Source: Orobanche coerulescens
Lineage: Eukaryota; Streptophyta; Magnoliopsida; Lamiales; Orobanchaceae
Assembly: GCA_033398695.1 (NCBI GenBank)
Contig: CM065815.1
Span: 144,939,001-145,003,000 of the forward strand
Direction of reading: 5' to 3'
DNA: 64,000 nucleotides
In this document: piece by piece, positions 44,480 through 54,885 of the stretch
Layout of the letters: the number at the start of each line of letters is the position of its first letter
How positions within the stretch are numbered: the first letter of the stretch is position 1
The notes under the pieces: model-generated
The model's input: the letters and a program-made list of their open reading frames with translations, nothing else
The model's database searches: none
What the model was told of the DNA's origin: nothing
Translations under genes and position numbers: made by a program

Positions 44480-44732
44480 GTTTTTTTCTTTTTTTGTTTG
44501 CATAATGCTTATTACTATTTTTATTTACTTTTTGTTGTTTACTTATTTTTTTCATATTTATTATTACCCTTTTTTACGTACTAAAGTTTTCACCTATCAC
44601 TTTTGCCTTTTCATAGGACTGTTTTATTTGAGACGACTTTATGTTTTCAAAGATTGATTCATGTTAGCCGACCCCAAATTATTTTGGGACTAAGGCTCTG
44701 ATGTTGTTGTTGTTGTACAAATTAATATATGG

Positions 44733-44936
44733 CATATGGATATTAAAATATAATATACTTTTGTATGCATGCATATATATATATATATATATATATAGTT
44801 TAATTTTTTTGTTAATTTTCAAATTGAATTACTATGTATTAATAAGTTTTGGATTTTTTTTTTCAGATTTTTAATAATTATATACTTTTGTTAGGTTTCA
44901 GATTTACTGTTGGATTATTTTCATATTTTTAATGTT
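44733..44936. repeat. Dispersed AT-rich repeat, third copy
   Basis: GCATGCATATATAT followed by AGTTTAATTTTTTTGTTAATT and TACTATGTATTAATAAG matches 24139-24300 and 24536-24690. The LINE target duplication lies just to the left. Confidence 0.65.
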
Positions 44937-45944
44937 TTTAATGTTTCAGGCATATTTTCAGCTGGAATGTGTGATCTTGTCACTTTGGCGATATCAGTAA
45001 ACACATCAGGCATCGAATCTGCTACGTTATGAAGATCGAGGATTTTTTGTACTTCACGATCACATAGTGAGGTACGAGGATCATAATGAGACAGACTAGG
45101 GATGGACCAGGACAATTCCTGTCGTTCCTTGAAAAGTTTCTTTTTTCTCCTCTCCCTCTAACGGGGGGAATCGTGACTTATCGAAGTGACAATCCGTAGA
45201 ACATGCGGTAAAGAGATCTCCAGTCAAGGGTTAAGTAGCGGATGATTGTTGGGGATTCATATCCAATATATATACTTAAACGTCTCTGAGGACCCATCTT
45301 ATTGCGTTGTGGGGGTGTAATCGGCACATATGTTGCACACCAAATATGCGTAAATGTGAGATATCCGTCTCATATCCAGTTACCAACTGGTACGCAGAGA
45401 ATGGTTGGTCAACAATGGGTCTGAAATGAATAAGTAAGGCTGCACGTAGGACTGCATATCCCCGAGCAGAGATGGGCAAAACCAATGTTCGTGCTACCAT
45501 TTGGATTCTTTTAACGGTTGCTTATGTGAGACCATTTTATGTATGCATATGGGGAACGAGATGCTCTACATCGATTCCGATTGACATACAGTAGTCATCA
45601 AATACTTTAGATGTAAATTCTTCTGCATTATCGAGTCGAATAGACTTAATAGGATGATGAGGATGGTGAGTCCTAAGACGAATGATCTGAGCTAGGAGTT
45701 TTGCAAATGCAGCATTTCGAGTGGAAAGGAGTACGGCGTGTGACCAGTGTGTCGAAGCACCCACCAATACCATAAAGTACCTAAATAGTCCACGTTCTGG
45801 GTGGATGGGTCCACAAATATCTCCTTTTATACGTTGTAAGAATGGAATGTTTGCTTTAGTATCTTTAGCGTAGGAAGGTCTCGCTCCTACTTTAGCCAAA
45901 GAGCAGGCTTTGCAAAATGAGTGATGTGCTTTTGACATAGTCAA
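44937..45944 (-). pseudogene. pol: Copia integrase and linker, broken
   Basis: In the frame 45944-45537, zinc-site text HHSFCKACSLAK is followed by the core with GDICGPIHPERG (first Asp) and IKSIRLDNAEEFTSKVFDDY (second Asp). VEHLVPHMHT ends the frame just after the expected Glu position. A second frame, 45500-45276, carries ARTLVLPISARGYAVLRAAL and YETDISHLRIFGVQ. A third piece, 45115-44937, holds LSHYDPRTSLCDREVQKIL and VTRSHIPAENMPE, a known linker before Copia reverse transcriptase. Integrase would insert cDNA; this copy is dead. Confidence 0.85.
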
Positions 45945-46769
45945 TTGCTTAAAAGGGTATATGTCTCTGTTTCTTTAGACGACATAGCATGATTAACATC
46001 AATACTGTTCTTTGTGTTGAGTTGTTGCCCTTTCTTTACTCAAAAGATAGGATGTCCGTGTGAGTTTTTTAGGATACGGATCATCATATCTCGACCGGGA
46101 TGACTTAGTCTATCATGCCAAAACTTATATGAGTCATTGTCCTAAATTTCATTTATGGTGACAACATAGGATTCAAGTACCATAATGGTTGTGGTGTACA
46201 GTCCACTATTTGGACTCTAAAGTTTTTCTAATATGCGTTTACGCCCACATTCATCAGATGTAATATAATGGAACTCAATTCCATTCTCACAGTGGGTTTA
46301 GACATGGAAACATTGCTATGTATATATATGAGGTTGAGTAAGGTTTGAGGGGACCTAGGTACATATAGAGCATCGATAACTTACAGAAGAGTGCCGTTAG
46401 GAAACAAAAATAGGGCAGTGCCCCCCTTGGATGAGTTGGGAGGACCCAGTCATCATAGTTACCGAGGATTGACTAGTTCAATAAATAGAAACCTATTCCT
46501 AAAAATGGTGTGGGTGATCCCACTATCTACCAAACATTCAAGTTCTCCTCGATTCATTCCTATGAAAAAGAGGGAAAAAAATCACCATAACATGCAAGCA
46601 ATATTCATTTCTTTGAAATAAATCTAAGAATATAACATAAGCAAAAATAATATCTTGTTCTAGAAAAAACAAAGTTGCATCACACCATTACTGAAAATAA
46701 AATATTGGTAAAATCGTTATGAGGTAACAATGCTAAATGTAAATGGGAAAGTAAACATAATGCTAACAT
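45945..46769 (-). pseudogene. pol: Copia protease and pre-integrase region, broken
   Basis: ECLVDSGITHTIF on the minus strand (D-S-G at 46527-46519) is the aspartic protease active site. The text to the left of it down to 45945 is pre-integrase sequence with many stops; HDRLSHPGRD-like text near 46100 is recognisable only in fragments. Confidence 0.65.
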
Positions 46770-47814
46770 TCAGTCATAAAGGGATGCCTCTAACGACTGT
46801 GACACGTATGGCTCAGTGCGATTATCGGTGACTGTGAAATTTACATCGGGGGACTCGTCAAGAGCTTCTTCCTCCATATAGTGAGCTTTCTGTTCTTTGG
46901 ACTCTCTATATTTTTTGTAATGTGTTGCGACTTGCTTGCTTGCATGACAGTTCTTGTACCAATGTCCAGCATCTCCACGTCGATAGCTCGGTTCATTGCC
47001 AACTCTGGTTTTGGGAGCGACGGGAGGGGTAGGTGCTTTATGATTTCCTTGGCTAGTAGAGCCGGGAGCACCAAGTCTTCTCATTATATTTGAAGAACTC
47101 CTACGTTCTCGACCACTATACCCTTTACCACGATGTGGTTTGTGATTGCCATGACCAGTCCCATGTACATTGGGGTTCTTTCCACCTTTGACTTTGCTAT
47201 TATTGGCCTCGGGAATTTTCTTTGTCCCAACAGGCTAACATTGTTGCTTACTATCACTTTATTATGTCTTTCAGCCACTTGCAGTAGGTTGATGAGCTTA
47301 TTGAAGGTAGTGATGGGTTTGTTGTCATACTCCTGCCTATACTGGTTCGCTAGTATAAGGGCCGAAGTAGGAAAGGTGGAAATGGTTTTTTGAATCATAT
47401 CATCTTCTGTGATGTCTTTCCCACAAAAATTAAGGCGTGCCTAGAGATAAAGCATATCTTTGTTGAAATCATTGATCCGTTTATAATCAAGCAAGCGGAT
47501 TTCATTCTACTGCACGTTCAACTCTGGGAGCAAAGTATTGTGGATGTTCCCAAAATGGCCCTTAAGGCATCCCACAGTTCTTTGGGGGATTTCAACTGCA
47601 GATATTTTCATCTTATGCTGGGATCGATATGTCGCCTAAGGAACAGTAATGCACTAGCTTTGATTTTGTCAGACTGGGCTTCGTCTGCCTTTTCAAAGAT
47701 TGTGGCACTATAGCCCTTAGCGACAAAAGTGGTCTCTATGTTAGAAACCCATCTATGGTACTCAAGCCCTTCTGAGTCCAAAATGTTAAATTCGGGATGA
47801 GTTGGATCAGCCAT
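46770..47814 (-). pseudogene. gag: Copia gag, broken
   Basis: From the ATG at 47814 the frame reads MADPTHPEFNILDSEGLEYH and continues to 47608 (FEKADEAQSDKIKASALLFL). The middle has a stretch with stops. 47398-47084 (LLQVAERHNKVIVSNN) and 47084-46770 complete it. The nucleocapsid knuckle is damaged: YRRGDAGHWYKNC has lost the first Cys residues of the CCHC pattern but keeps the His and last Cys. Gag would build the particle. Confidence 0.82.
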
Positions 47815-48360
47815 CTTGAGACAAGAAAAAAAAGAAATGGATTTTCACAGTATATCATGAGTATTTTCCATGATAAAATTTTCAATAATGAGGAGCATTA
47901 TTATTTTTCGGAACCAAGATATGGTCAAAGAATTACTTTCGATGCTATTATCCATGAAATTTCTTTGGCATGGTTTAGTATGTGATAATTAGTAGAAAAT
48001 ATGTTCCTTAAGTTCTACAAATGATGAACCTAATACACATGTCACATCTACCGATGCATGCAAGGTATATATATATATATATAATTATATAGTCCTAGCA
48101 ATATATCTATACACGGATATATGCAGTCAATGAGGCGTCTTATGTCGCAATATACGTTAATTCGTGTGAATTAATTTTAATCCAATTTGCTATAAGCAGT
48201 GTACTTTGATTTAGTCAAAATTATTAATGCACCGTGCTTTTAATTAGTTTAATATGCATAAATCAATTTCGGAATATAATATGCAGCCAAAGGTAATTAA
48301 AAGCATGTAAAATCGCATATTGCAGATAGTAAGGTTCATATTGTGTACCTTACGTCGTGA
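47815..48360. other. AT-rich DNA upstream of Copia gag
   Basis: Possibly the leader of the minus-strand Copia, but with no primer-binding site that I can defend. An (AT)n run lies at 48066-48086. No coding sequence was found. Confidence 0.4.
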
Positions 48361-48850
48361 ATAGGGGCATAAACAGGCTGAAAACGGGAGTGTCGGGCAG
48401 GTCGGTTTCTTCTATCGGATGGGTCTGGTCTGGTCAGCAACCGAGTCGGGTCTGGTCAGCAACCGGGTCGGGTCAGCAATCCGGTTGGGTTCCTCCTTCT
48501 GGGCCTGGGTCGTGGACAAGCGGGCATAAACTGGGTCGGGGCTGCACTAGGAACAGGTCGGGATGGTGACCAGCGGCGTGGTTTTGTAGATCGATGATGG
48601 TGGTCGGTGGTTTGGGTTTGTAGATCAAGATGGTTAATGCCGATCGGGATGGTCGAATGATAGGGTTTCGGCGGTCGGAGGGGATTGCAACGATGGGCAA
48701 CTTGGATAGTTGAAGAAGACGACCGGTCGGAGGGGTTGCTGGCCAGGGAAGGAGATGAGCGGCAGCGCGAGGTCCGATCTGGTCCGTTGGAAGGGAGGTC
48801 GCGACCGGATTTAGCGGCGACTCCGGCGGTGATATATTCTCATTGATAAC
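48361..48850. repeat. GC-rich segment with short tandem GGTCTGGTCAGCAACCG units
   Basis: Three units of about 20-23 bp (GGTCTGGTCAGCAACCGRGTC and a variant) lie at about 48424-48490, bounded by GGGCATAAACAGGCTG and GGGCATAAACTGGGTC. The rest is GC-rich. On the minus strand it reads as a pyrimidine-rich leader like that of a Copia transcript. No supported gene. Confidence 0.45.
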
Positions 48851-49023
48851 ATCCCTTTAAATAAAGAGAGATTATATACAAGCAGGCCTAATCCTACCCT
48901 AACTACAAAAGCCCATAAATAACAGACTTATACACACAATGGGTATTATTACTTTAACATAACGGGATTTTTGTTTGTTAATCCTAGTTTTTACATCAAA
49001 TCCTACTTGTCACTATGCCATCA
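48851..49023 (-). promoter_or_regulatory. Possible Copia 5' LTR promoter remnant
   Basis: On the minus strand TTGTATATAATCTCTCTTTA near 48885-48866 resembles the TATA region at the end of Copia LTRs. It is followed by the pyrimidine-rich leader. No LTR ends were established, so this is tentative. Confidence 0.25.
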
Positions 49024-50165
49024 CACTACCAAAAAACGTACTTTAGCTGACGGCCAACCGAAAAACAGATGACGTCGTCGGCTATACCTCTAAATTTTGG
49101 CTGACGGCCATGATCTTGTCGGCTAAGTATATTTAGCCAACGACCTTAATTTATTAGGGTAAGTTGTTGATTCGAAATTACCTAGATTCGATGCATATAG
49201 AAAAAAAATATTTGTGAAAGTGTTGTTAGTACAATGTTATGTTGGGATAGAAAGAATAAAAAGACCCTAAGGTAAGCATTGGTTTAAAAGGAATGAACAT
49301 TAGAAAATATGTGTGGTTGAATGAAGGTAAGGAAAAACACAAAATATCGAAAGTAGTTTACACCATCACTCTTGAGCAAAAGGCTAGAATTTTTCCTAGA
49401 TGAAGGCTGCTAGGTATCCTACATGATATGCTGGAAGTATGGAGATGTGTGTTAACTTCAAGGAGAACAAGTTAACTGATTGAAGGGTCATGATTGTCAT
49501 ATCGTCTTACAATGCCTCTTTCTTGTGTTTATTCGACCATACTTGTCCAAACATGTGGTGAAGCCTTGTGTATCATTATCCAAATTCTTTTAAAAGTTAT
49601 GCAATAGAGAAATAAGAGAGTCAGATCTCTGGCTCATGTAAAAGGAGATTATTTATATCTTAATCAAGTTTTAGAGGACCTTTCCATCAATTTTTTTTAC
49701 CTCATGTCTCTCCTCAAGCTCCATCTTCCTAGCCAACTTTTACTAACATGTCGTGTCTACTACACGTGTATGTTTCCAATAGAAAGGCAACTTGGTGATT
49801 ACAAGGACTCAATGACTAATAAGTCTGCACCTGAAGGATTATAGTCGAAGCATATCTTGCATGAGAGTGTGCAATATATACCAAGTTCTATTTGAGTGCG
49901 GTGGACTCTCTCCTCAGCTCCCGAGCCTATGCGAGTTGTTGCATTGCAATTTAATCCATCCACCATCACCAACAAAGTTGATGTTCAAGGAAGATTATCT
50001 GGAAGTCATTTAAAACCTACGAGCTAGGAATTGCACATTGGTGTTCTTTTGGTACATATGGTGATTATGGTTATGTTTGTTATGGTTAGTTTATATTTTA
50101 CTGTGCATATGGAATAGAAAGGATAAAAAAATAGGTTTTGGGATTATAAAATTCGAAGATTATTT
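49024..50165 (+). mobile_element. CACTA (En/Spm) element, left terminus and internal fragment
   Basis: CACTACCAAAAAACGTAC at 49024 is a classic CACTA terminal repeat. It is followed within 120 bp by subterminal GCTGACGGCC, GTCGTCGGCTA, TGACGGCCATG, TCGGCTAAGT and GCCAACGACC words in alternating orientation. The interior (49200-50080) has no coding frame I can identify. 50090-50165 matches the start of the fragment at 6703. No right terminus (TAGTG end) is seen, so the element is partial or very degenerate. Confidence 0.65.
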
Positions 50166-50464
50166 TTTTCTTCTACTACTCTAAAAGAGTGTAGATCCTC
50201 ATGAATGAAAATATGTTTGCCTATTTTCTCCACTCGGTGAAAGAGGCATTCTCTGTTTTTACTATTCTAGGTGATTGAAGAAACATCAAATATGTTGGTG
50301 CTTGGTACATATTATTATTAGTTATAGCTTGAAGGAAAATGGATCTTATCTGCTTGAAAACTAAAGCTTCTGCTTTATTAATCAACTTATTAATGATGCT
50401 TTGGTTCCTGTTCAACTTTTTCTCACAGCTTTCTGAATGTCAACACTCTTGTTTCGCTGTTGCT
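50166..50464. other. Low-copy, intron-like DNA
   Basis: It has balanced, T-rich sequence with TTTTTCTCACAG near 50417 (splice-acceptor-like), and no repeat match within the window. It continues on the other side of the MITE at 50912. No supported exon. Confidence 0.3.
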
Positions 50465-50911
50465 AGGGGTGGCCCATGAACCGAACGTTCGCGAACTGTT
50501 CGTGAAAAAGCTCGGTCAACGGTCAGCTCGAGTTCGGTTTGACCGAACCGAACATGTTCGCGAACATGTTCGAGTATTTTCGAACCAAACATCGAACATT
50601 TTATATTTTGATCGGGTGTTCGCGAACTATTCGCGAACATTAATATATATATATATATAATATAATATATTATATTATATATATAATATGGCACGAACAG
50701 AAACAATTGAACACAAACGAACCGAACGAACGAACAGAACAATTGAACACAAACGAACCGAACATGAACAATAAAAAATATGTCGAACCGAACTCGAACA
50801 CTAATTTGTAATGTTCGTCGAACACGAATACGAACCGAACACTACACGAACCGAACGAACGAACGGTCAATAACACTAAAAGCTCGGTTCGTTCGGTTCG
50901 TGTCCACCCCG
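50465..50911. mobile_element. hAT-like MITE rich in GAACCGAAC words
   Basis: The left end TAGGGGTGGCCCATGAACCG and the right end, which in reverse complement reads CACGGGGTGGACACGAACCG, are inverted repeats. Inside, the words CGAACCGAAC, GTTCGCGAACA and GAACACGAA recur many times on both strands, around an AT-rich centre (50642-50690). Such elements, with TAGGGGTGG-type ends, are common hAT-like nonautonomous elements in plants. No clear 8-bp target duplication was found. Confidence 0.7.
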
Positions 50912-52096
50912 TGTAATTTGTCTTCTGGGTTGCTCTCGTCTTGCTATGTCTTATTTGGTTTGGTTACCTTGTTCACTAATTTCTACATGATGTTATCATG
51001 TAGGCTACATTTAAGATTTCTCGTTGTTAGTTCTTTCATATTTTCTTTTCTTTTCCATACTTATTACGTGCAGGTTAGTGTAATGCGAGAGGTTTCCAGT
51101 AAGGCCCACAATGCAGAGCTGAAGCAATGTATTTGATGGCACGATTCTTGTGCATCTAATACCATCCAGCCGAGGGCTTGTAGTAAGACAAATATCCATG
51201 TTCTGACAATCCTCTAATAATTTTTGACTTTATTCCTTTTATTTCCCTAGCAATCTCTGCCCAGCTGCTGACATACCTATTACTACTTGTTCCCTAGTAT
51301 CAGTCTTTATACGTTTTGATTGCGTGCTGCGGCGTAGTCCTTAAATTTAGAATTTGAATCCTGTTTGCCATAGCTTTGTATTGGTGGAAAGCATGTCCTG
51401 ACTTAGGAGGAGTTTTATTCATGAAACTGTGTTATGTGTTATTTTATCTTTAGCAAAATATTTCACTGGAAGAGTCATTCATTGTTCCTGTAGAAAGATT
51501 TGTTGTCAAATTCCTTGAAAATTTACTTTTTCCACTCGCGTGTGTGACCAATGTAAAAGTAACGCAGCAATAATAAAAGAGCGGAGAAAGTTATATATAC
51601 TATGAAGCCAAAAGAAGTCTTACTACCAATGAACTGTACTCACAGGCCTAAGTCTGCTGGTTCCGGGCCTCAGCTTGTCGGTTCAGGGTTAATAGGAGGG
51701 TGAACCGTAACTGGCTCTTGAATAAGGGAGGCGGTTCTGGGCCAGGCTTAAAAACTGGTGGTTTTGAGCCGGCTAAAAATCTCCGGTGCCGGTCTGGACC
51801 ATCGGTTTTCTGTAATTCACGTTTTGTAATTTTTTTTGCTTGTTTAATTAAAAAACTACTAAATAAAAATTCTTAAAGCATGAATTAAAATAAACATACA
51901 AATAAGTGAAAAAGGGAAAGAGCGAGTGTGTGATTATGTGTGTGAGAGAGAGAGAGAGAGAGCAGCGAGGAGGGATGGATAGCGGTTATTTTGTGATTTA
52001 TAGGGGTGAAGCCCAACGAGCATTTTTTTAGCCGTTGGAGTTGGAGGGCTGTCCATCTAGCAGCTACTGCCCAGCATATGTTATATATGTGATATT
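50912..52096. other. Low-copy DNA with weak exon candidate
   Basis: T-rich, intron-like sequence. TTATTACGTGCAG at 51062-51074 is a good splice-acceptor shape, followed by an open frame reading MREVSSKAHNAELKQCI and a TGA (to 51136). It could be a last exon of a host gene, but no other exon was joined to it. A (GA)n run lies at 51943-51962. Segment 51650-51800 has words like GGTTCCGGGCC that suggest another degenerate mobile repeat. Confidence 0.3.
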
Positions 52097-52103
52097 TTAT
52101 TTA

Positions 52104-52285
52104 AGAGGAATACTACACCCACAAACAAACTTCCATAAGAACACCCACAAAATGACGTGGCAGCGGGTGATTGGTGTAATCAGATAGAGGAGAGAGAAAC
52201 TGCCACAAAACACACCAATCACCCGCTGACACATCATTTTGTGGATATTTTTGTGGAAATTTGTTTGTGGGTGTAGCATTCCTCT
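52104..52285. mobile_element. 182-bp MITE with long inverted repeats and 7-bp TSD
   Basis: The two halves are inverted copies over about 75 bp: AGAGGAATACTACACCCACA at the left and the reverse complement of TGTGGGTGTAGCATTCCTCT at the right. Both halves contain GCGGGTGATTGGTGT. TTATTTA flanks it on both sides (52097-52103 and 52286-52292). The RNA or single strand would fold into a hairpin, a possible small-RNA source. Superfamily is not certain. Confidence 0.85.
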
Positions 52286-52292
52286 TTATTTA

Positions 52293-52843
52293 ATGGAACC
52301 AACGGTCCAGCCCGACGGAAACTCTCATTTCTGCGCATTTCCGAACGTCCATTGTTTCAAAGGTGAACATAATTATTGGGATTCCTTCTATGATGTCTTG
52401 GCTAAATATATGAATCAATGGTGTCTGCAATAAAATGGGACTTATTCTTAAGAATGTGTGTACTTGTATTCACACGTGAATTCTTTGAACACGATGGTTG
52501 TTTTTGGACGTACGTGTTTAATGATTTTAAAAATTGAATTTTACGTCCTCAAAACGGTCATATAAATGGAGATTTGTATAATGATTTGTGTTAACTGAAC
52601 AAGTTCTCAAATAATGGTAATAAAGTGAAATGGAATTTGGGTACCTCATATATGATCAACATTCTAATTACATGTTGTGAAGAATGAGCCTCGTTTGGTT
52701 TCTCTATTTTGATTCCATTCATACATCAATCCTATATTACCAGTTATTTGGGTTCATCAATTTATATTTTATGCAAGGCTAAATTTGTGCATGCATGGGT
52801 GAAATTTGATTATGGTTTGACTAAGAATTGTGTGCATTGGATT
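52293..52843. other. Noncoding, low-copy-like DNA
   Basis: No coding frame, RNA gene or repeat recognised; the composition resembles the rest of the intron-like tract. Confidence 0.4.
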
Positions 52844-53335
52844 GGGTTTCAAAACATCCCGTGAAGCCATCGAGGGTCCAATTTTATTGATTATATTTGG
52901 TATCTCCTTCTTTTTCATTTGTTTGATGTTGTCGTGTATTCCCAAAGTATGGTTTTATAGTTGTGATTTCACTTTGTTTTGATATGATTATGGTCAGTGA
53001 TTCTTATATTGTCACTGTTATTGTCACAAATACTTTTGGGAGTTGGCCTAACTAGTTCACGTACCATTCTTGTTTGAAACGTGGATTAGTAACTAGGTTG
53101 TTTGTTTGGGTTTTTAAACACCCCGTTAAGCCATCGAAGGTTTGATGTTATCGTGTGTCTCCAAAATATGGTGTTATAGTTGTGATTTCACTTAGTTTTG
53201 ATATGATTATGGTGAGTAATCCTTATGCTGTTACTGTTACAGTCACAAATGCTTTTGCGAGTTGGCCTAACTTGTTCACTTGCCATTCTTATTTGAAACG
53301 TGGATTAGTAACTAAGTTGTTTGTTTGTCTTATGT
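52844..53335. repeat. Tandem duplication of about 230-264 bp
   Basis: The first copy (52844-53107) begins GGGTTTCAAAACATCCCGTG and the second (53108-53335) begins GGGTTTTTAAACACCCCGTT. Both contain AAGCCATCGA, GTTTTGATATGATTATGGT, GAGTTGGCCTAAC and GAAACGTGGATTAGTAACTA. About 35 bp near the start of copy one are missing in copy two. I see no coding function. Confidence 0.85.
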
Positions 53336-53655
53336 TTATTATATTGCAAAAAAGTTGAGCTCTCTCTCTCTAAAAAATGTTATTTAGTTTTGGATTTACA
53401 CTTTAATATTCCGGGATCTGCTCTTACTAGAGTGTGAAGGGTTGGATTTGGTCAAAATCATGTTACTCGTTTTTCTGACTTGTGTACTTGTGAACAGGGA
53501 GCCAGAGTTCGGGTTTTCATGTACCCGAGCAACATTTGAGGTGAATACAATCTTGGCATTAAAATTTGATATGATTTCACCTCTCATGTTATCAGAATCA
53601 TGAATTTGAGCTGTGTAAATGTTTATTGTGCAATAAAAATGAGGTTGTTGCTTGT
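53336..53655. other. Noncoding DNA with weak exon candidate
   Basis: CTTGTGAACAG near 53497 is acceptor-like, followed by a short frame GARVRVFMYPSNI and a TGA. This is too short to claim as an exon. The tract ends at the insertion site CTTGT of the next element. Confidence 0.25.
53651..53655. repeat. Target-site duplication CTTGT (left)
   Basis: CTTGT at 53651-53655 matches CTTGT at 58079-58083, confirming that 53656-58078 is one insertion. Confidence 0.9.
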
Positions 53656-54755
53656 TGTTGTGTCAAGAATTAACACCTTCCGACCGGCGATCGCCTCCGA
53701 GGCCGAGCGACCGACTTACTGCCGAGCGGCCAAGGCAGACCGCGAGCTGACTGTGCGACCAAGCCTCAACCCAGCGGACCAGCTAAATCGGCCAAAGGAA
53801 GGTCCCAGGACAAGTCCCGGTACCGAGCGATCGACCTCAGATACGATCATCACTCGGCACTCGGCGACCGACTCCTGGCGATCGACTAGCGGACGATCCT
53901 CTCTGGGCATTTGCCGATCGACTGCATCATGACGATCTCCACCGATGACCATCCAGTCGGCAAAGACCAAGTCTCAAAACTGACCCCACGTGCAGACCCA
54001 CAAAAGGCGCTGACAAACTTGTCACCTACCTCACCTACCAGCATGGCCCAGACCTGCGAAAGGAGTTGGCGGACAAGACATGTGACTACAGCCTGTCACC
54101 TACTGACAAAGTCCGCCGAAAGTAGCTAAGTGGGACCTCCTGTGACAGTGCTTCCGGACGCGTGCTGGATCCTCATTGGGCCGCACGGCTGGCCACCAGC
54201 TGTAGCTTTGGACTTTTGGCAGGCGGCCCACGTAACCTTTAGGGCGATCGCCCCATTGCATTAAATGCCGAAAGGAGATCGCCCAGTAGGGGACAGGGCC
54301 TCTCAGCCTCTATATATACAAGGCAGCCTTCACTTGTAAAGGGACCGAGATTCTGACTCTCTAAACACTCTGCAACTTCACGATTCAAGCACTTAATATA
54401 GTAGCAATACTTACACTTGGCTAATCTCCAACTCTTGGCAACGGCTTTCTTTCGGTCTTACTTCTCCCGGCCTTTTCTCCTCGAGCAGATTACCGGCGGG
54501 ACGAAGAACACCGAGCTTCGCTCAAGAGCCGGATCAACAGAGTCTTTTTACACTCATTGTATTTAGATTTCTCTCATTAATACTTGTATCCACGAATATT
54601 TGTATTAATAACATCTCGCGAGAGCATTCAAGCCCGGGCCTAATAAACCCGGCAAATCTTGTTTTATTTATCTTCTCTCGGAAGTGTTCTCGCATTTGTT
54701 TGTTGTCCGTCATCCAGCAGTATTAATCTTCGGATAAATATTTTGGGCAACAACA
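53656..54755 (+). mobile_element. 5' LTR of gag-only element (1100 bp)
   Basis: It contains a perfect 12-bp palindrome GGGCGATCGCCC (54242-54253), then a TATA box CTCTATATATACAAGG (about 54309-54320) about 60 bp later. The overlapping frames on both strands at its start reflect the high GC content. Confidence 0.9.
54309..54320 (+). promoter_or_regulatory. LTR TATA box with upstream GGGCGATCGCCC
   Basis: CTATATATACAA is a typical plant TATA box. The upstream perfect palindrome at 54242-54253 repeats the palindrome-before-TATA arrangement seen in unrelated LTRs earlier in the window. The 3' LTR has the same pair (57565-57576, then about 57633). Confidence 0.6.
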
Positions 54756-54757
54756 AT

Positions 54758-54771
54758 TGGCGCTAGAGGAA
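54758..54771 (+). promoter_or_regulatory. Primer-binding site of gag-only element
   Basis: TGGCGCTAGAGGAA begins two bases after the LTR end. TGGCGC starts are common in Tat/Athila-type Gypsy elements; the priming tRNA is not identified. Confidence 0.6.
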
Positions 54772-54885
54772 GCGGAATCCAACCCTCGATTTTTTACACC
54801 TACCGTCCCGAAGAACACTCACTGTTCTCGGGGCAGATATTTGAAGTGACACTCACTGCACTTCAAAAGAAATCCTTCAGAAATC

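Larger units (their letters stand above)
41239..44715 (+). mobile_element. RTE-type LINE retrotransposon, nearly full length, decayed
   Basis: It is bounded by a 17-bp duplication. The 5' part has GGTTTCAAGCCCGGATAAAG (about 41276), typical of plant RTE leaders. An endonuclease is followed by reverse transcriptase and a C-terminal region. The tail is GCCGACCCCAAATT, GGGACTAAGGCTCTGATG and then (TTG)n, rather than poly-A, as in RTE elements. Many stops and frameshifts make it inactive. Endonuclease would nick the target, and reverse transcriptase would copy the RNA from the nick. Confidence 0.92.
44937..47814 (-). mobile_element. Decayed Copia element, minus strand, RT missing
   Basis: Right to left it has gag (47814-46770), protease (active site 46527-46519), integrase (45944-45276) and the linker before reverse transcriptase (45115-44937). 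It ends abruptly at the dispersed repeat. The order is that of Copia. Reverse transcriptase, RNase H and the 3' LTR are absent, and the 5' LTR is not certain. This lineage differs from the plus-strand Copia, because gag and integrase texts are dissimilar. Confidence 0.85.

Noticed and set aside
48357..48700. Small Gly/Ser-rich open frame and its opposite-strand partner
   Set aside because: They arise from short GC-rich tandem units; no domain recognised.
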